A stretch of DNA of 64,000 bases, taken from NCBI GenBank assembly GCA_015039365.1, contig WION01000004.1, positions 372,001 to 436,000 on the forward strand, written 5' to 3'. Position numbers and translations under genes: made by a program. Under the pieces are notes generated by a model. It did no database searches, was not told the origin of the DNA, and saw nothing but the letters and a program-made list of their open reading frames with translations. Origin of the DNA: Amanita rubescens. Its lineage: Eukaryota > Basidiomycota > Agaricomycetes > Agaricales > Amanitaceae. This document shows positions 36,501 to 49,423 of the stretch, one piece after another. Position 1 is the stretch's first letter. Each line of letters begins with the position of its first letter.

Positions 36501-37458
36501 TAACAGTACTATGCACTATCGAGGAGGTTCATTCACACTTCAGCTCGCAGAGTTCAGCCACTCATCCTCTAGATTTCATCATTCTTGATGACCAAACTGA
36601 AAGCCATGGAGACGATTTGGCTAAATTCGTGGGCTCTCTTGGTGGTGCGTTCCGGGAAACGAAAATTATTCAGTTGTATACTCCGACGATGAGTCGTGTT
36701 GGACACTCAGTATTTGGTAAAAGTTCCATGCCAGGAGTGGTCAGGATGACGAAGCCGCCCCGAAGAGCCCGAATTTTACAGACATTGGCGGGACTAAAGA
36801 ACCTGCCACACGACATCCCGCCAAGTCATATTACGGATATTGCTAAAGCAGTAGACGATGTATCGACTGCTCACCGCACACTGAGCGGACATATCCTCGT
36901 GGCAGAAGGTTTGGCAATGTCTTGGTGCCTATCAGCTAGACTAACCTCAGACTAGATAATCCACTAGCACAAAATGTACTCATAAAGCAGCTGGAACGTT
37001 ACAAGCTGAGTGTCACCGCGACGAACAACGGGGAAGAAGCAATCGCAGAATGGGAATCACACGAACCTGGATATTTTAGTGCTGCGCTGTTTGATCACCG
37101 TAGGTTGTATTTTCTGTTATGCTCAGTGATTCACAACGCTACGTTAGACATGCCGATCTGCGATGGCGTGGAGGCAGCAAAGCGCCTGCGACTTCTCGAG
37201 AGCAAACGGAAGTGTTCGGTTATTCTCCCTAGTGAGTGGTCGCTAAAGTGATAGCAGGATTTGACTCATTTTCTCCAGTTATTGCCTTGAGTGCCGATTG
37301 TCAGGAATCAACTAAGCAGCTGTGCCTTAGTGCTGGAATGAATGCATTCTTCAGTAAACCACTACGCAAAAGTATGTATTGACACTTACCAATGGCGGTG
37401 CCAAAGTTTAATTGTCCTAGGTGATTTACTTTCACTTCTGTCGATGCTTGGCCCGTAG
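27544..37458 (+). CDS. Giant hybrid histidine kinase with N-terminal kinase-like domain (group X type)
   Basis: Two-component sensor of the fungal group X class (Mak2/Mak3, Phk-like), linked in other fungi to peroxide or stress signalling. Start [19 protein letters not shown]; dozens of short introns. Order: Ser/Thr-kinase-like domain (about 27.7-28.9 kb) in which the catalytic loop reads VHREVRANAF and the DFG position is HFG, so probably inactive; P-loop ATPase (VGPPG|VGKSSV, about 29.56-29.64 kb) with a long helical region (about 29.7-34.2 kb); GAF domain (about 34.3-35.0 kb); HisKA with phospho-His in [10 protein letters not shown] (His codon at 35143); HATPase with [18 protein letters not shown] and GGTGLGLS; and a C-terminal receiver ILVAEDNPLAQN with Asp in LFDHHMP and Lys in FSKPLRK. 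A degenerate receiver-like segment lies before the true one. One intron (29040-29089) is GC-AG. Confidence 0.88.
29040..29089 (+). other. GC-AG intron in the histidine kinase gene
   Basis: Donor GCAAGT, acceptor TTACAG, 50 nt. It joins DRFM to [15 protein letters not shown] in frame. Using the nearby GT (29044) instead would put the next exon out of frame. Confidence 0.6.
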
Positions 37459-37602
37459 TTAGATTATGAGTTGATATCATGGTGATAACGATGACCTTGG
37501 TTTAGAATTTTCCGCGGGAACTAGTTTACATGACAACATTGTAATGTTTGTAGCTTATTTCAACAAATCTAGTCCTTGAACATATGCAGTGTAACGACTA
37601 GG

Positions 37603-39192
<1,590 letters not shown>

Positions 39193-39382
39193 GGTGGTCA
39201 AGTAAGAGCGAGTCGGCGGGATCCATAACACCGAGCAAGATACCAGATCGGGATGCTATGATCGCAGACCACGTGACTATGCGCGCGTACTTGCCAATCG
39301 CAAAGAAAATTTGAGACGACTAACAGAAGGTAAAACCTGTCTACATGCAACGACTTCTTGCTTAAATTTCGGATTTCATCAG
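39193..39382. promoter_or_regulatory. Bidirectional promoter PHO85 / UTP5
   Basis: A 190-bp head-to-head gap with a CACGTG palindrome at 39270-39275. In yeast CACGTG is the Pho4/Cbf1 site, which is suggestive next to PHO85 but not proof of phosphate control. Confidence 0.5.
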
Positions 39383-41827
39383 ATGTCTGCTCCGAAAAAA
39401 CAGAAAGCGACACGCAAGCATCCTCCAGCAGGGCGACCCCCCGCTACTACGACCATATCACAACCGACAGTAGAGAATACCGCGAAACAATCTATCAGAT
39501 GTTCATTTTCTCCAGATGGAGATCTATTTGCGTTTCTTATGTTTTCCGTTGACAAGCATCGGCTACGCATCTATGACACCCACACAAACCAGTCGGCCGC
39601 GGAGTACATTTTTGAATCGGCAAGAGCAACCTCATTAACATGGGCAAACATAGATTTATCCGTGTCCGAAGATGCAGATTATCAACCCTCCACTAAAAAG
39701 AGAAGAAAGAAAAACGCTAATGCGACCGAAGGGTCCGCAAGCAACAACTTGTCCCGTATCATTATTTTAGGTTCATCTGACGGTGCTATTCTACTCTTCT
39801 CGCCTTCACACGGACGCGTTATTCGAAGGTTGAGCCATCCTTCAAGTAGCGCTGCCGTTCTTTCCGTGGCAGTCCACGGAACTGGCACTAAAACACTATG
39901 GGCGTCCGGCGCTGACAGCTCTGTTCGGATTTGGGATATCCAAAGTGGTAATATTCTTAACCACTGGAAGAATGAAGAACGCGTACCTTATACTTGCGTA
40001 TCGTTACTCCCTGCCGCACTTAATACAGAGGATCAACAAGTTTTGCTAGCACACCATAGCATTCAGTTGTTTTCTTCAAGTACTGGGGATGCCGGGACAA
40101 GTAAGCCGGAACAGTTGGCTTTATTCACGGGACATGCGTCTCAGATCAAGAATCTGGAATGGGATACGTCAGATAGTCCACCGGAGCGGTTCTATTCGTC
40201 AGCAGAAGGAGATCGATTCGTATACATGTGGCAAATACCAAAAGAAGGATCAAAAGAGGGGAAGACACTTCTCTCTATCCCCCTCGAATCAGCCGTTGAT
40301 ACGTTCATGCAACTTCAGTCTAAGCCAGGGGTTGGCGGGCGGACGTTAGTAACACTCGGCGTTTCAGGAACAGTTGCCTTCTTCTATATTCCGAACGATA
40401 TTTCAACTCTAGCAAGCCTGGGGCAGAAAGTGCCGACGATGGTATCTCGTTCACAGATATCCAAAACCGGTAAATCGATGGCCAAGATAGTAGGTATATC
40501 ACCCATTCCAGGCCAGCAGGGTTATATCAGAGTCTCGAGACTCATAAACGGAATACGACCTGTATTTGATGATGTGGTACGCAAAGGTCACTCCTGTGAA
40601 GCAGATTGCTAACTAGTCCAAGCGCTACCTTGATGATGCTGGAGACTTTATCCAAAATATTGTTCTCGAAGCCGTCGATAACATCATTTCAAGCGAACCA
40701 CCCCAACAGGTATGCTGAGCTTGAACCTATCATGACATCTCTGCTTAGTGCATGTGATGCAGACAACATACAGCAGGCGTTACGCTGAGGGTGCAAATTT
40801 AGCCGTAGGATCCGGTACCGAACTTGGTTTAGTGGACAAATCAGAAGGTCGACCATTTGATGGAGATTTAAACGTCGACATCGCCGAGCTTAGCCTGGGT
40901 CAACGCTTGACTGCCACCGCTGGAGAAGAGAAAACGCTTTCAGAATCAGACAAATCAGACAAAAATGACAGCGATAGCGGTCGAAAGTCTAAGAAGTCAG
41001 TAGAGAAAACAAAAAATGACGTGGTGCCAGCGAACTCATTGACGAGGACATTGATCCAAGCCTTACATTCTTCTGATTCGGGTTTATTGGAAACATGCCT
41101 TGCCCACTCGGATCCTGCACTCATAAGCAACACTGTAAAAAGATTGCCAGTTCAGTTAGCAATGCCTCTCATAACGGCATGTACGGACAGATTGGGGAGA
41201 GGTGCCAGGTCCGCCAACTTGAAAGGAAGAGGTGGAGGCGCCAGCTCCCAAAGAGGCAGCACATTGGTTGTCTGGATCAGGACTGTCTTAGCTACACATG
41301 GTGGTTATTTGATGACCGTAAGTACGGTGACATTATCCCGGCTGATCGTTGTGTATAACCCATCATAGATTCCCGACCTAGTTGCTAAACTTTCAGGCCT
41401 TCACGCGACCCTCACAACACGGTTAACCTTACAACAGAGTCTGTTATCATTAAGTGGTCGTCTGGAATTAATGCTATCTCAGATGCAAATACGTTCATCC
41501 GTTGCTCCGGCTGCTTTAGTTTCCAAAGACGAGAAGGTTCCCAAAGGGAGAGCGAAGGTAACAAAGTATGTCGAGGGTGAAAGCGAAGGTCAGGAAAGTG
41601 AGGATGGGGGAGATGACGAGTTGATGGACATCGAAGAAATAGACGACGATAACGGTAGTATTGAAGACGTGGAGCTAGGGTCCAGTAGCGAAGATGCAAA
41701 TAGTGAAGAATCGGATGAGGGGGACGATTCGGAAGATGAAGATGACATGGACGTACCAACCGTAAATGGTTTCATCGACGACGAGGCGGAGGAATACAGT
41801 GAGGAGGAGGATTCCAACAGCGAATAG
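39383..41827 (+). CDS. UTP5: U3 snoRNP/t-UTP component Utp5 (WDR43)
   Basis: Nucleolar WD40 protein of the t-UTP (UtpA) subcomplex in 18S pre-rRNA processing. The ATG at 39383 opens a basic tail MSAPKKQKATRKHPP. The beta-propeller shows IRCSFSPDGDLFAF, LSRIIILGSSDGAILLFSP, GTKTLWASGADSSVRIWDI, FTGHASQIKNLEW and RFVYMWQI. Introns near 40576, 40710 and 41319 are read (40710 joins EPPQQ to TTYSRRYAEGAN). The C-terminal Utp12-type helical domain begins NSLTRTLIQALHSSD and includes LAHSDPALISNTVKRLP. The protein ends in a long Asp/Glu/Ser acidic tract. The stop is only 2 bp from the stop of the convergent glycosylase gene, so transcripts must overlap. Confidence 0.92.
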
Positions 41828-41829
41828 AT

Positions 41830-43301
41830 TTACTTAGGAATACCTTCGCTCCTCTTTCTTTTGTGATTGCGGCTGCTGCTCCCTCGAATATCATCAGCGT
41901 CTTGATCAGTCGCTTGATTCTCGATTTTCTGTCAGTGGGGTCAGACAAGGAACGCTGTGGACCATCTCACATTTAGCTGAGTGTCATCAATGTCATTTAT
42001 CTGTTTGAATTTTATCTACAAATGTCGCCTGTTGTATGCTGACTGAGCGCACTTACCATATTCGAAGGAAGTCGCTGCAGCTCTGCTACGTAAGCGGATG
42101 TCCTACCTCCAACGGTAACCCATTTGACGGTGCCAGGGGCGCCATCGGGCTATTTAAATGTCAAGATGGAGTGGGTAACCGAGCTTTAACAAGTACCAAA
42201 GTTAATGTCGTAGTCCCAGTTTTCTTCTTGCCTTTGCCCTAGATCGTTGTTAATCTCAATAGTAGGCTTCATAGAAATGCACTAACCCAACGATGCTTAA
42301 ATAACCAATGTGATGGATAATGTTGACTGTCGGCATCGAGTGCGACTGCTGTCTCACAAATATTCGCCACAAAGTGGTGGAGGGACGAAATTTGACTATC
42401 AGTCAATGCGTTACAGCGCTGTCCAGGATATATCCTTGCATTGTACAAGATTTCGTCTGCGACCCAATTACCTACGCCAGCACTGAAGGACTGGTCAAGC
42501 AAAAGTGCCTTGATGGGACAACTCCTCCTCCGAACCATGGAAGAAAATTCATCAAGAAACGGCATGCTGAGTATTGGGTCGAATCCGAGTTCAGAAATTG
42601 GGGGTTCAGTTCTCGGTGACTTGCAAAGACGAATCCGGCCCAGGCGCCTCACATCTACGAATGCGACTTCTGTCACAACGTCAGAGCTTTCGTCGTCAGT
42701 TAAATGCAGCGTGAACTGTCCACGAAAACTCAATGATTTCTCGCATAGACCAGCAACTGACTAACTTTTGTATAACGTGGAGGCCAAGCTTTAGACGCGT
42801 TTTTGGGTCCACTTTGGTAGTGCATAGGTTCTTCGCCCTTGAACTGAAACGTGCAAAGTTAGACCAACCTCTAAGAAACATACATTCCATTTACATGTAA
42901 CATGCCAGTCATCCCGAAATGAAGCACTGGCATCTTACCCTCGCCATCCAATTCCAGGTAAAACACTTTGCCTGCATTATGGTTAGTATGAGTGACTCCT
43001 TGCGGCTTGGCCGATCAGAATAAACCTCCCATATCTACAAACATTCTGTATCTTTCGACCTAGTATTTCTGCGGCCTTGTACAGATGAGTGTTAAGCAAA
43101 CACAGCACGTGGGACTGATCCTCACGAATTGTTCATGAGTTGTTTGAGTGAAGACTATCTTATCCTCGGCAGTGTTAACCTTGCAGATTCTTTTCCCGGC
43201 GCCGACAGAGCGAAGCATTTTTGCAGCACGCTCGACCTCTATGTACGATGAGAGTAGTGTATCGGCGTAAAGGCTGTTCACTAACCTGGTAGTTCCGGCA
43301 T
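41830..43301 (-). CDS. Formamidopyrimidine-DNA glycosylase-like (zincless Fpg/MutM)
   Basis: Base-excision repair glycosylase/AP lyase of the plant-fungal Fpg type. The first exon is 16 nt (MPELP, minus strand from 43301) and joins EVERAAKMLRS; Pro2 and Glu3 are the catalytic residues. Further exons: VFTQTTHEQF|AAEILGRKIQNV, VFYLELDGEGKMPVLHFGMTGML, WPPRY|TK|FTLHLTDDE, DVRRLGRIRL, the helix-two-turn-helix GVGNWVADEILYNARIYP, and HWLFKHRW|GKGKK. The C-terminal zincless loop is VKWVTVGGRTSAYVAELQ, then a basic tail RNHKRKRSEGIPK. The junction RYG-K before VFYLEL cannot be spliced in frame with normal sites while keeping both RYG and the family lysine, so that boundary is unresolved. Ends tail-to-tail with UTP5. 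Confidence 0.85.
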
Positions 43302-44195
43302 AAGTGTCACGGTTATAATACCTCACAACACAGCCACTGGGACTGGTTCGAAATCTGCACAAAGAGCCTTCGAGAAGAGGGGCTGAAAATGGGTCATTAA
43401 GCGATGATCTTCTCGCATACCCAGCGGCGGATTGGCCAGGGTAGGAATAATGAACTTAAAACATAATGTACACATGCTGTGCCCGTAGCAACTGACGGAA
43501 ATGAGACATCCAACAACATGGTGTAGGGATGATACAATTATTGCAAATTTACGGCATTAGACTGAGCTACTCGACCGCTCATCCTTTTTTGAATCACCTG
43601 TCAAGCTCACCACTCCGCGCAGGTAGAGACGTGTTTAGGGGTCATGGACGACCATCGCGTCCGAGAAGTTGATCGTTCCATTACAGTCCGTATTTTCCTT
43701 AAGGTACACACGCCAGACTCGCGTGTACCTTTCACGTCATTTATTTATCATCACCCTGTTTACACGCCCGGTAAATGCCGTAAGACGTATATCAAATTTT
43801 CTGCTGCATGTCACAAGTTCAAATGCGTACTCATGTTCAACGTCTTTTCATCACAGTTTGGACAGAACGGTGCGTATTGCACCATTCTTGCCTTCATTAG
43901 AGATGAAGAGCCTGTCATGTGCGTTAGATGGAGGGTGGTCCCTGACGGTGCTTTGTCAGTCCTGCTCGGAGTCCGCACTACGAGAGATTAGGACCTAGAC
44001 GACGTCTGACATGTATTTACCGGCATTATGATGGAACAATCAAATAAGCCAGATTTATTGTATCCAAGAGGCTAAGTCGTGCCTGCCGATTGCAAGCCAT
44101 ACTTGTCAAATCTACAGGTATTTCAACGATGTTCTCTGATATTTACGATAAATCCAAGAAATAATCATACCACCTATGTGGATTCTTCCAGTATT
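43302..44195. other. Gap upstream of the glycosylase gene
   Basis: An 894-bp stretch that includes the glycosylase promoter and the 3' region of the next minus-strand gene. A 115-codon plus-strand ORF (43644-43991) is described separately with low confidence. A sequence near 43565-43590 resembles part of a tRNA D-arm on the minus strand but lacks a B box. Confidence 0.3.
43644..43991 (+). CDS. Doubtful small ORF, unknown function
   Basis: ATG-started, uninterrupted 115 codons. The first 20 residues (MDDHRVREVDRSITVRIFLK) look protein-like, and a GTACAC donor follows directly, so it might be the first exon of a small spliced gene with an acceptor near 43857 (CACAG). The downstream part shows no motif I recognise. 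It could equally be a chance ORF in a promoter region. Confidence 0.15.
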   Translation: MDDHRVREVDRSITVRIFLKVHTPDSRVPFTSFIYHHPVYTPGKCRKTYIKFSAACHKFKCVLMFNVFSSQFGQNGAYCTILAFIRDEEPVMCVRWRVVPDGALSVLLGVRTTRD

Positions 44196-45936
44196 TCAAG
44201 TTAGAGACCATCCTATGCCAAAGTTTATTTTGATACCAGGTCCGAAACTTCGTCCGAACCATGCCCGAGTAGTATTCTTCAAGCCGCCTAGACCGAGGAT
44301 GCTCCTTGCGCCAGTGCTAAGCGTGCTTTTGACGCTTTCCATAGAAGACGCGCTACGGAGGCGGTTCTTGACTTGGGACGAAACTGGTAGTGGTGGCAGT
44401 GGGGAATCCTTCGTCCGTCGCGGTGGTGGTATACTAGGCGCAGGCGAGGCTCGATCGCCGGTAGATGAGGGATGTGCTGTACCCAATGCATATGGACCTG
44501 AGATAGCAGGCCGAGGATTGGGTTCTGATAAAGGGCAATTGCTCTTGTTCTCAGATGATGGTGGTCTGTGTTTAAGGCTCGTGACACGTTTGAGTGCGGC
44601 AGCCCTCTCACATTCCCTATCGAGGGTAGGAACACTGGACAAAGCATCGCGTTCTGCTTCCATGTCTTCCACCTTCGTCTCAGGTTCGTGGATGTGGCTG
44701 TCATAACCCAAGTCCATCCCCTCTACATCAATCCCCATCTGAGTCTCGTTTGTTTGATGATTTGCGCCAATTTTGCTCAGGTCACCGAAATCCAAATGGT
44801 CAGCATTTGGATAATGCACGGTAGGGATATCGACAAATTTCACGGATTTACTGAGGGAACATCCGCTCGTAGCGGAAGCGGTGTGCGAACCTCTTGTGGA
44901 CAGAGACGAGCTGCGGGTGAGAATAGATTTGCACGGCGGACAAGACGATGACAGTGGAGTATAGTCTAATCCTGACCTTGCGCATCGCCCCTGCGACGAG
45001 CTTAGAGAAAGCTGGGTTGTTTCCTTTTGCTGGTGTCGCTTAGGATTATAGGATAAGGTGGGAATTGTAGGAGTGCCCAGTCTCGACGTGTTAGACGTCG
45101 AGGCGGTGGAAGCAGTGGAAGTCATAGAAGGTGTGCGAAGGTGTGAGTGATGCCCTGTCGTTGAAATAAAGGTCGTTTCAACAGGACTTGACGAAATGGT
45201 GGGGAGCGGTGTAAAAGGTCGACTGATGACAAGTTGAGCTCGTGAAGGCTTCGCTTTTAACGAAGCATTAAAACGCTCCGAATGAGACCGCGAGCGAAGG
45301 AGTGTGGACCAGAACGGTATTGCGTCTGACTCAGCACTGCTGGCTAGTTGCGAATGAGCGGTCTGCTTGTCATGGTCCATAGAATGACGGCAACGGCCTT
45401 GGGATGGGGTTGAAACTATCGCGAACGGATGTGATTGTGGGTGTCCTGTAGTCTTGTTCGGCCTGCGATATATCCACTCTTGGCAGGGTGAACTTGTTGG
45501 TAGGGATCGGGAAACGCTGTGCGAGGGAGTTCGTGGAGATGATTGTGGGCGGCGCGACCCTCCTCCCATTCTAATGGGAATGGACCCTGACTTCGGCTCG
45601 GATTTAAGAGCAGAGACCTAGAGAATAATATATCCAACATGCACTAGACTTTGCAACTTGCAAAGCTTACCGAGGTGCGACGGAGGCGAAATGAGGTATC
45701 TGAGCCATTAGATAACTTATGGTTCCGATTGCCCGCAATTGAAGCGTCGTCGATATCGTGTGACTGAGATGGCTGGTGCTGGATGACCAGCAGCGGTGAA
45801 TTCGACCGCGAAGGCTAATGGCATGTACGTTTAGCATTGTATACGGAGAATTGGATAGCATTGTTCTTACTGTGGATAGTAAATCCATGGTCCGGTTAAA
45901 GTGGAGCCATCGCAGTTCGTCGATTGTCAGAGACAT
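44196..45936 (-). CDS. Basidiomycete protein of unknown function, Ser/Pro-rich
   Basis: Function not recognised. The ATG at 45936 starts MSLTIDELRWLHFNRTMDL. Two introns join STPSRSNSPLLVIQHQPS... and ...SFRLRRTS|VSALKSEPKSGSI to a long exon beginning GGGSRRPQSSPRTPSHS. The product, about 540 aa, is largely disordered, with repeated Ser/Thr/Pro stretches typical of phosphoregulated scaffolds. Two short ordered-looking islands stand out: a mid segment SVKFVDIPTVHYPNADHLDF and the C-terminal GLKNTTRAWFGRSFGPGIKI ending FGIGWSLT. No transmembrane helix or enzyme motif is visible. Frame is open for more than 450 codons in the last exon, supporting a real gene. Confidence 0.7.
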
Positions 45937-46404
45937 GGTAGAACCACGGACGTCCTCGTTCTGCTGTTATTGAGGATTTTGCATGAGTGAAAATTTAAGT
46001 AGGTACCCACCGTATACATAAGAAGAGGAAGAAAAGGGGGTCAAGAAGCACGAGAAAAGAAGTAGCGGGTCAAAGGAAGGACAAGCAAAGAAAAAGCTAA
46101 CGCCGCACGGCAGGATAGCCCAGGTCGAAAGGCAGGCCAGAAGGACAGAGCAGCAGAAGATTTAGAGTCTCGTATACCTAAATACCTCGCGATTGACACG
46201 TGCAGATAATGATGCCCTATGTAAACGGGAGAAATCTTGCCTTACGTTACGCTGCAGGGAACCAGAGCGGCATACCACGGGCATAGTTTTTCCACCAGGA
46301 TATAAGCCTGATGTTGGCAATCGAGCTGGGTCATCAAACACGACCCACAATGCTTGGAACGATGAATAAATTGCAGTTCGTACATACACGACCGGTGTTG
46401 ATGA
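45937..46404. promoter_or_regulatory. Promoter region with a long purine-rich tract
   Basis: A 468-bp gap before the minus-strand unknown gene. From about 46018 to 46160 the plus strand is very rich in A and G (pyrimidine-rich on the coding strand). CT-rich stretches upstream of fungal start sites are common at transcription starts; no ORF is supported here. Confidence 0.4.
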
Positions 46405-46889
46405 CTATAGTTTTGGGGGTTCGGCATGTAGTCCACTCCAGATGCCCCTCGCTGCCTCTGTTGTGCTTTCTACCGTGCGACGCTTGAGGGGTCTAATCTT
46501 GGCACCTGAAGCATCGAGTAGAAGCTCTACTTTTTTTGCCACGCCGGTGACCTCGAGCCCGTTTAATGGGATAACCTTGTCGCGACCATTTACTGGTACA
46601 CGCCGCGTAAGCATGATGGCGAAGCGCAAGAACAAGGAGCTTTACCATAAAAACCCCGGATAATGGGCTCTTTGTGAATTCGCTGCTTTACCACGACCTC
46701 AACGTGTGGGTTACTGCGGGCGAGAGGCTGGAGATGATTAAGAAGATAGGTACGCGTGTTCGCGGAGGAGGGCCATTTGTCGCAGTACTCAAAAACGAGC
46801 TTCCTGAGTTGGGGGATGAAAGCGACGTGGCCGTTGGCAGGCGTTGAGCGCAGCTGAGCGCGGAAGAGAGGCTGGATGGGAGGAGGCAT
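46405..46889 (-). CDS. MRPL51: Mitochondrial large-subunit ribosomal protein mL43
   Basis: Mitoribosomal protein of the L51/S25/CI-B8 thioredoxin-like fold. The ATG at 46889 starts MPPPIQPLFRAQLRSTPANG. The core reads FIPQLRKLVFEYCDKWPSS, TRTYLLNHLQPLARSNPHVE and IIRGFY, then a single intron joins VNGRDKVIPLNGLEV, with VAKKVELLLDASG and the tail STTEAARGIWSGLHAEPPKL. About 144 aa, usual for the family. It diverges from the next gene across 126 bp. Confidence 0.88.
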
Positions 46890-47015
46890 AGGGATTGGGG
46901 CGGAGACTGAATCTAGGGCTGGAGAAGAGTCGGAGACTGAAAAAGAGGAGTCGGAGTTTGAAGAAGGGCAGCGCCGGGAACTGTTTGGCGCCCAGACGCG
47001 AAATAAACGGAGGAC

Positions 47016-49319
47016 ATGGCAAGAGCGACAAGGTCTTCCACAAACCTCGAGAAATCAGACGCCTCAGCCCCACCTCGTCACTCAACAAAAAAACGAAAGC
47101 GCCTCAGCAACACCGACAATGACGACCACCCCTCTCCAAAACTGCCCAAAACTGACGTCCAGGCAGAACCCAGCGTACCAACCGCCGCTGACTCTCATTT
47201 GGATGACTCTGACGCCACATCCATTCTCGACATCCTTGAAGCGTACTTGTCACTCTTCATTTCTGCTTTTCGCGTTTATACTCACACATTCCGCAGTGCC
47301 GATTCTCAGGGCCTACTAGACCGCGTCTTTCCACTTCCATCACATGCGCCAATCCAAGGCTCTTTCTCTTTACGCGTATTGCTGAAACAGCCATCACAAC
47401 ATCCACTCTGGGTCTTACGGGTACATCCAACTTGTCCTTTTAACCTCATTGCTTACCTTGACTCAAATGTAGGGTGCAGTCCAGAACCTATTCCCCCTTT
47501 CCTTGTCTCACCCCCGTTCCCGTCCGTCTGACACCGCAATTCAGCAGCACCGGTTTTGCAAAGTCGCCCTCTCGCTCATTGATCAAGCTTCGCGTAATGC
47601 TGTTCGCGTTCCCCTTACAACAGCGACCATTCTCGATTCAGAGCCGGTCGTAGCACCAGGTTCACCAACATTAGATGGCGAGTCTTCAGATACAACCAAG
47701 GCTTTAACACATTCCAGCACCGACCTAACTTACAAGAAATATGCATTAATACAACATCTCCCCGCCGGCGACTATTGGACGTCACTCAATGCTGACATAC
47801 ATAACTCATCCAAGAAACTCAAGGATTTATCACTGGGACATGCCGAATTGGCTGCCGTTTTCCCCGTACCTTCGACATCATCTTCGGCTACGCCCGTACC
47901 CACTCTGGGGTCATATCACGTCAACAAACTGACCGCTGGCCAACTACCAGAGCATCGGCGGGTCTCGGCGGGCTCTTTTCTTGACTACGGAATATGGGCT
48001 AGTTTTGCTCCCTCGTTTGATCACAATGGCGAGGTCGCAGGACGAAGCGAGATAGGGGAGTTATTGTATCGTCGAGAGCAAAGAAAGAGGGCTAGAGAAG
48101 AGTGGAAGAGAGAGAGAAGCGAAGGCACGGGACATCTTATGGAGGTGGATGAGGAAAAGCAGAACGATTCAATGAATGGGCAAGTGCAAGCCGTGGACAT
48201 CAACGCACAGCTGGAGGGATTATTACCTTCAGATCAGGTGGAAACTCTGAAAGATGCTCTAAGCTGCCTAGACCTAGAAAGGGCAGTCAATGAACTGTTA
48301 GAGAGGAATTACGGAGCTCTACAGCGTCTCGAAGAATTACAAAAAATACGGTTATCAAGGCCTGATGGTAATTCGAGTTCAGCGGAAGAAGGGTCGGAAG
48401 AATGGGAGACAGGTTTGTCCCACTATAAATTCCCTATCATACAAGCCGCTCATTCCCTGGCTTGCTAGCCCTTGCTATCATGGATTCTTTGAGTGTCCTG
48501 GCATCATTGAGGCCTCAAACTTCTACGGAAGGCGCTCATTCAATCATCCCGCCCGCCCCTGTGCTCCAAAAACTACAGCGAACCCTTGCGAGACAACCTA
48601 CCCAGGGTTGGTATGGCACACTACCTCCTACGAAAACGACGGCATTGCGTGACGACGCAACAGTTAAAGTTCGGCCTGGGGGTGTAACATCTGTGGTAAC
48701 GAGTACAAGCGTAGCAGCAGTACCGACAACTCCAGGACCAACAACACCTTATGCAGGGTACAGTTATGCTTATGGTCAACAGCAGTATCGCCCTTCGGCT
48801 ACTGCAGCATCCTACACGCCGTACAAACCAAGTCAATACTATCAATCACCGTATTTAGCGACCGCCACGCAACAACTGGGACAACAGAGCTATTATGGCC
48901 AGCAAGCTTATGGTGGCGGCGCTTCCGGTCAACAGCCTTATGCGGCGTATTCAGCGTGGTACAGTCAGTATAATGCTCCTACGCCTAATCCAAGTTCCAT
49001 CGCAGCGAGTGGATCTAGCTCAGGGCGTGGTACGCCGCAGCCGGTAGGATCAACTGGAACGGCTGTATCATCATACGGCAGTTTTTTTGCAGCAGCTGGG
49101 ACTCCTCCACCAAGCGCCACACGTAGTCCTGCTGTCGCAAATACCGTGCTCGCCAATGGCGCGGCAGCCTGGGGTTCTTATGCTTCGGGGCAGCCGAGTC
49201 CCGTCACTCCCTTTTCTGGCCTCAGAAGTACGCAAGGGTACCAGGCTCAAACACCACAGACTGCCTACCAGGGGGCGTATGCGTCACAGCAAGCCCCCAC
49301 GACGTCTGCAACGCGATGA
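47016..49319 (+). CDS. Fungal nuclear protein with prion-like C-terminus; possible SWI/SNF-RSC (BRD7/9-like) subunit
   Basis: Three exons (introns about 47470-47545 and 48412-48468) encode roughly 720 aa. The N-terminus is basic (KKRKRLS, a nuclear signal) followed by an acidic helix ATSILDILEAYLSLFISAFR. A central segment SFLDYGIWASFAPSFDHNG resembles the YGxxxSFAPxxDS stretch that follows the bromodomain in BRD7/BRD9-type proteins, though no bromodomain is present; this is the only hint of function. A charged region and coiled-coil-like helix (LERAVNELLERNYGALQRL) come next. The last 200 residues are Tyr/Gln/Gly/Ser/Pro-rich with repeated YGQQ and SQYY units, a FUS-like prion-like domain. 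THR1 starts 105 bp downstream. Confidence 0.7.
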
Positions 49320-49423
49320 GAGTAAATAGATTATGATAATTAGTGAGATTAATTGTTATGCATTGTGACGGAATGCGAAACAAACAAAACAGATCAGATA
49401 TGAGTGAATGATTTCAATTCGGT

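Noticed and set aside
43560..43595. tRNA-like sequence on the minus strand
   Set aside because: It resembles a D-arm, but no T-arm/B box or paired acceptor stem is present at the right distance.
44176..44706. 176-codon plus-strand ORF opposite the unknown Ser/Pro-rich gene
   Set aside because: Antisense shadow of a long open exon; composition and lack of motifs do not support it.
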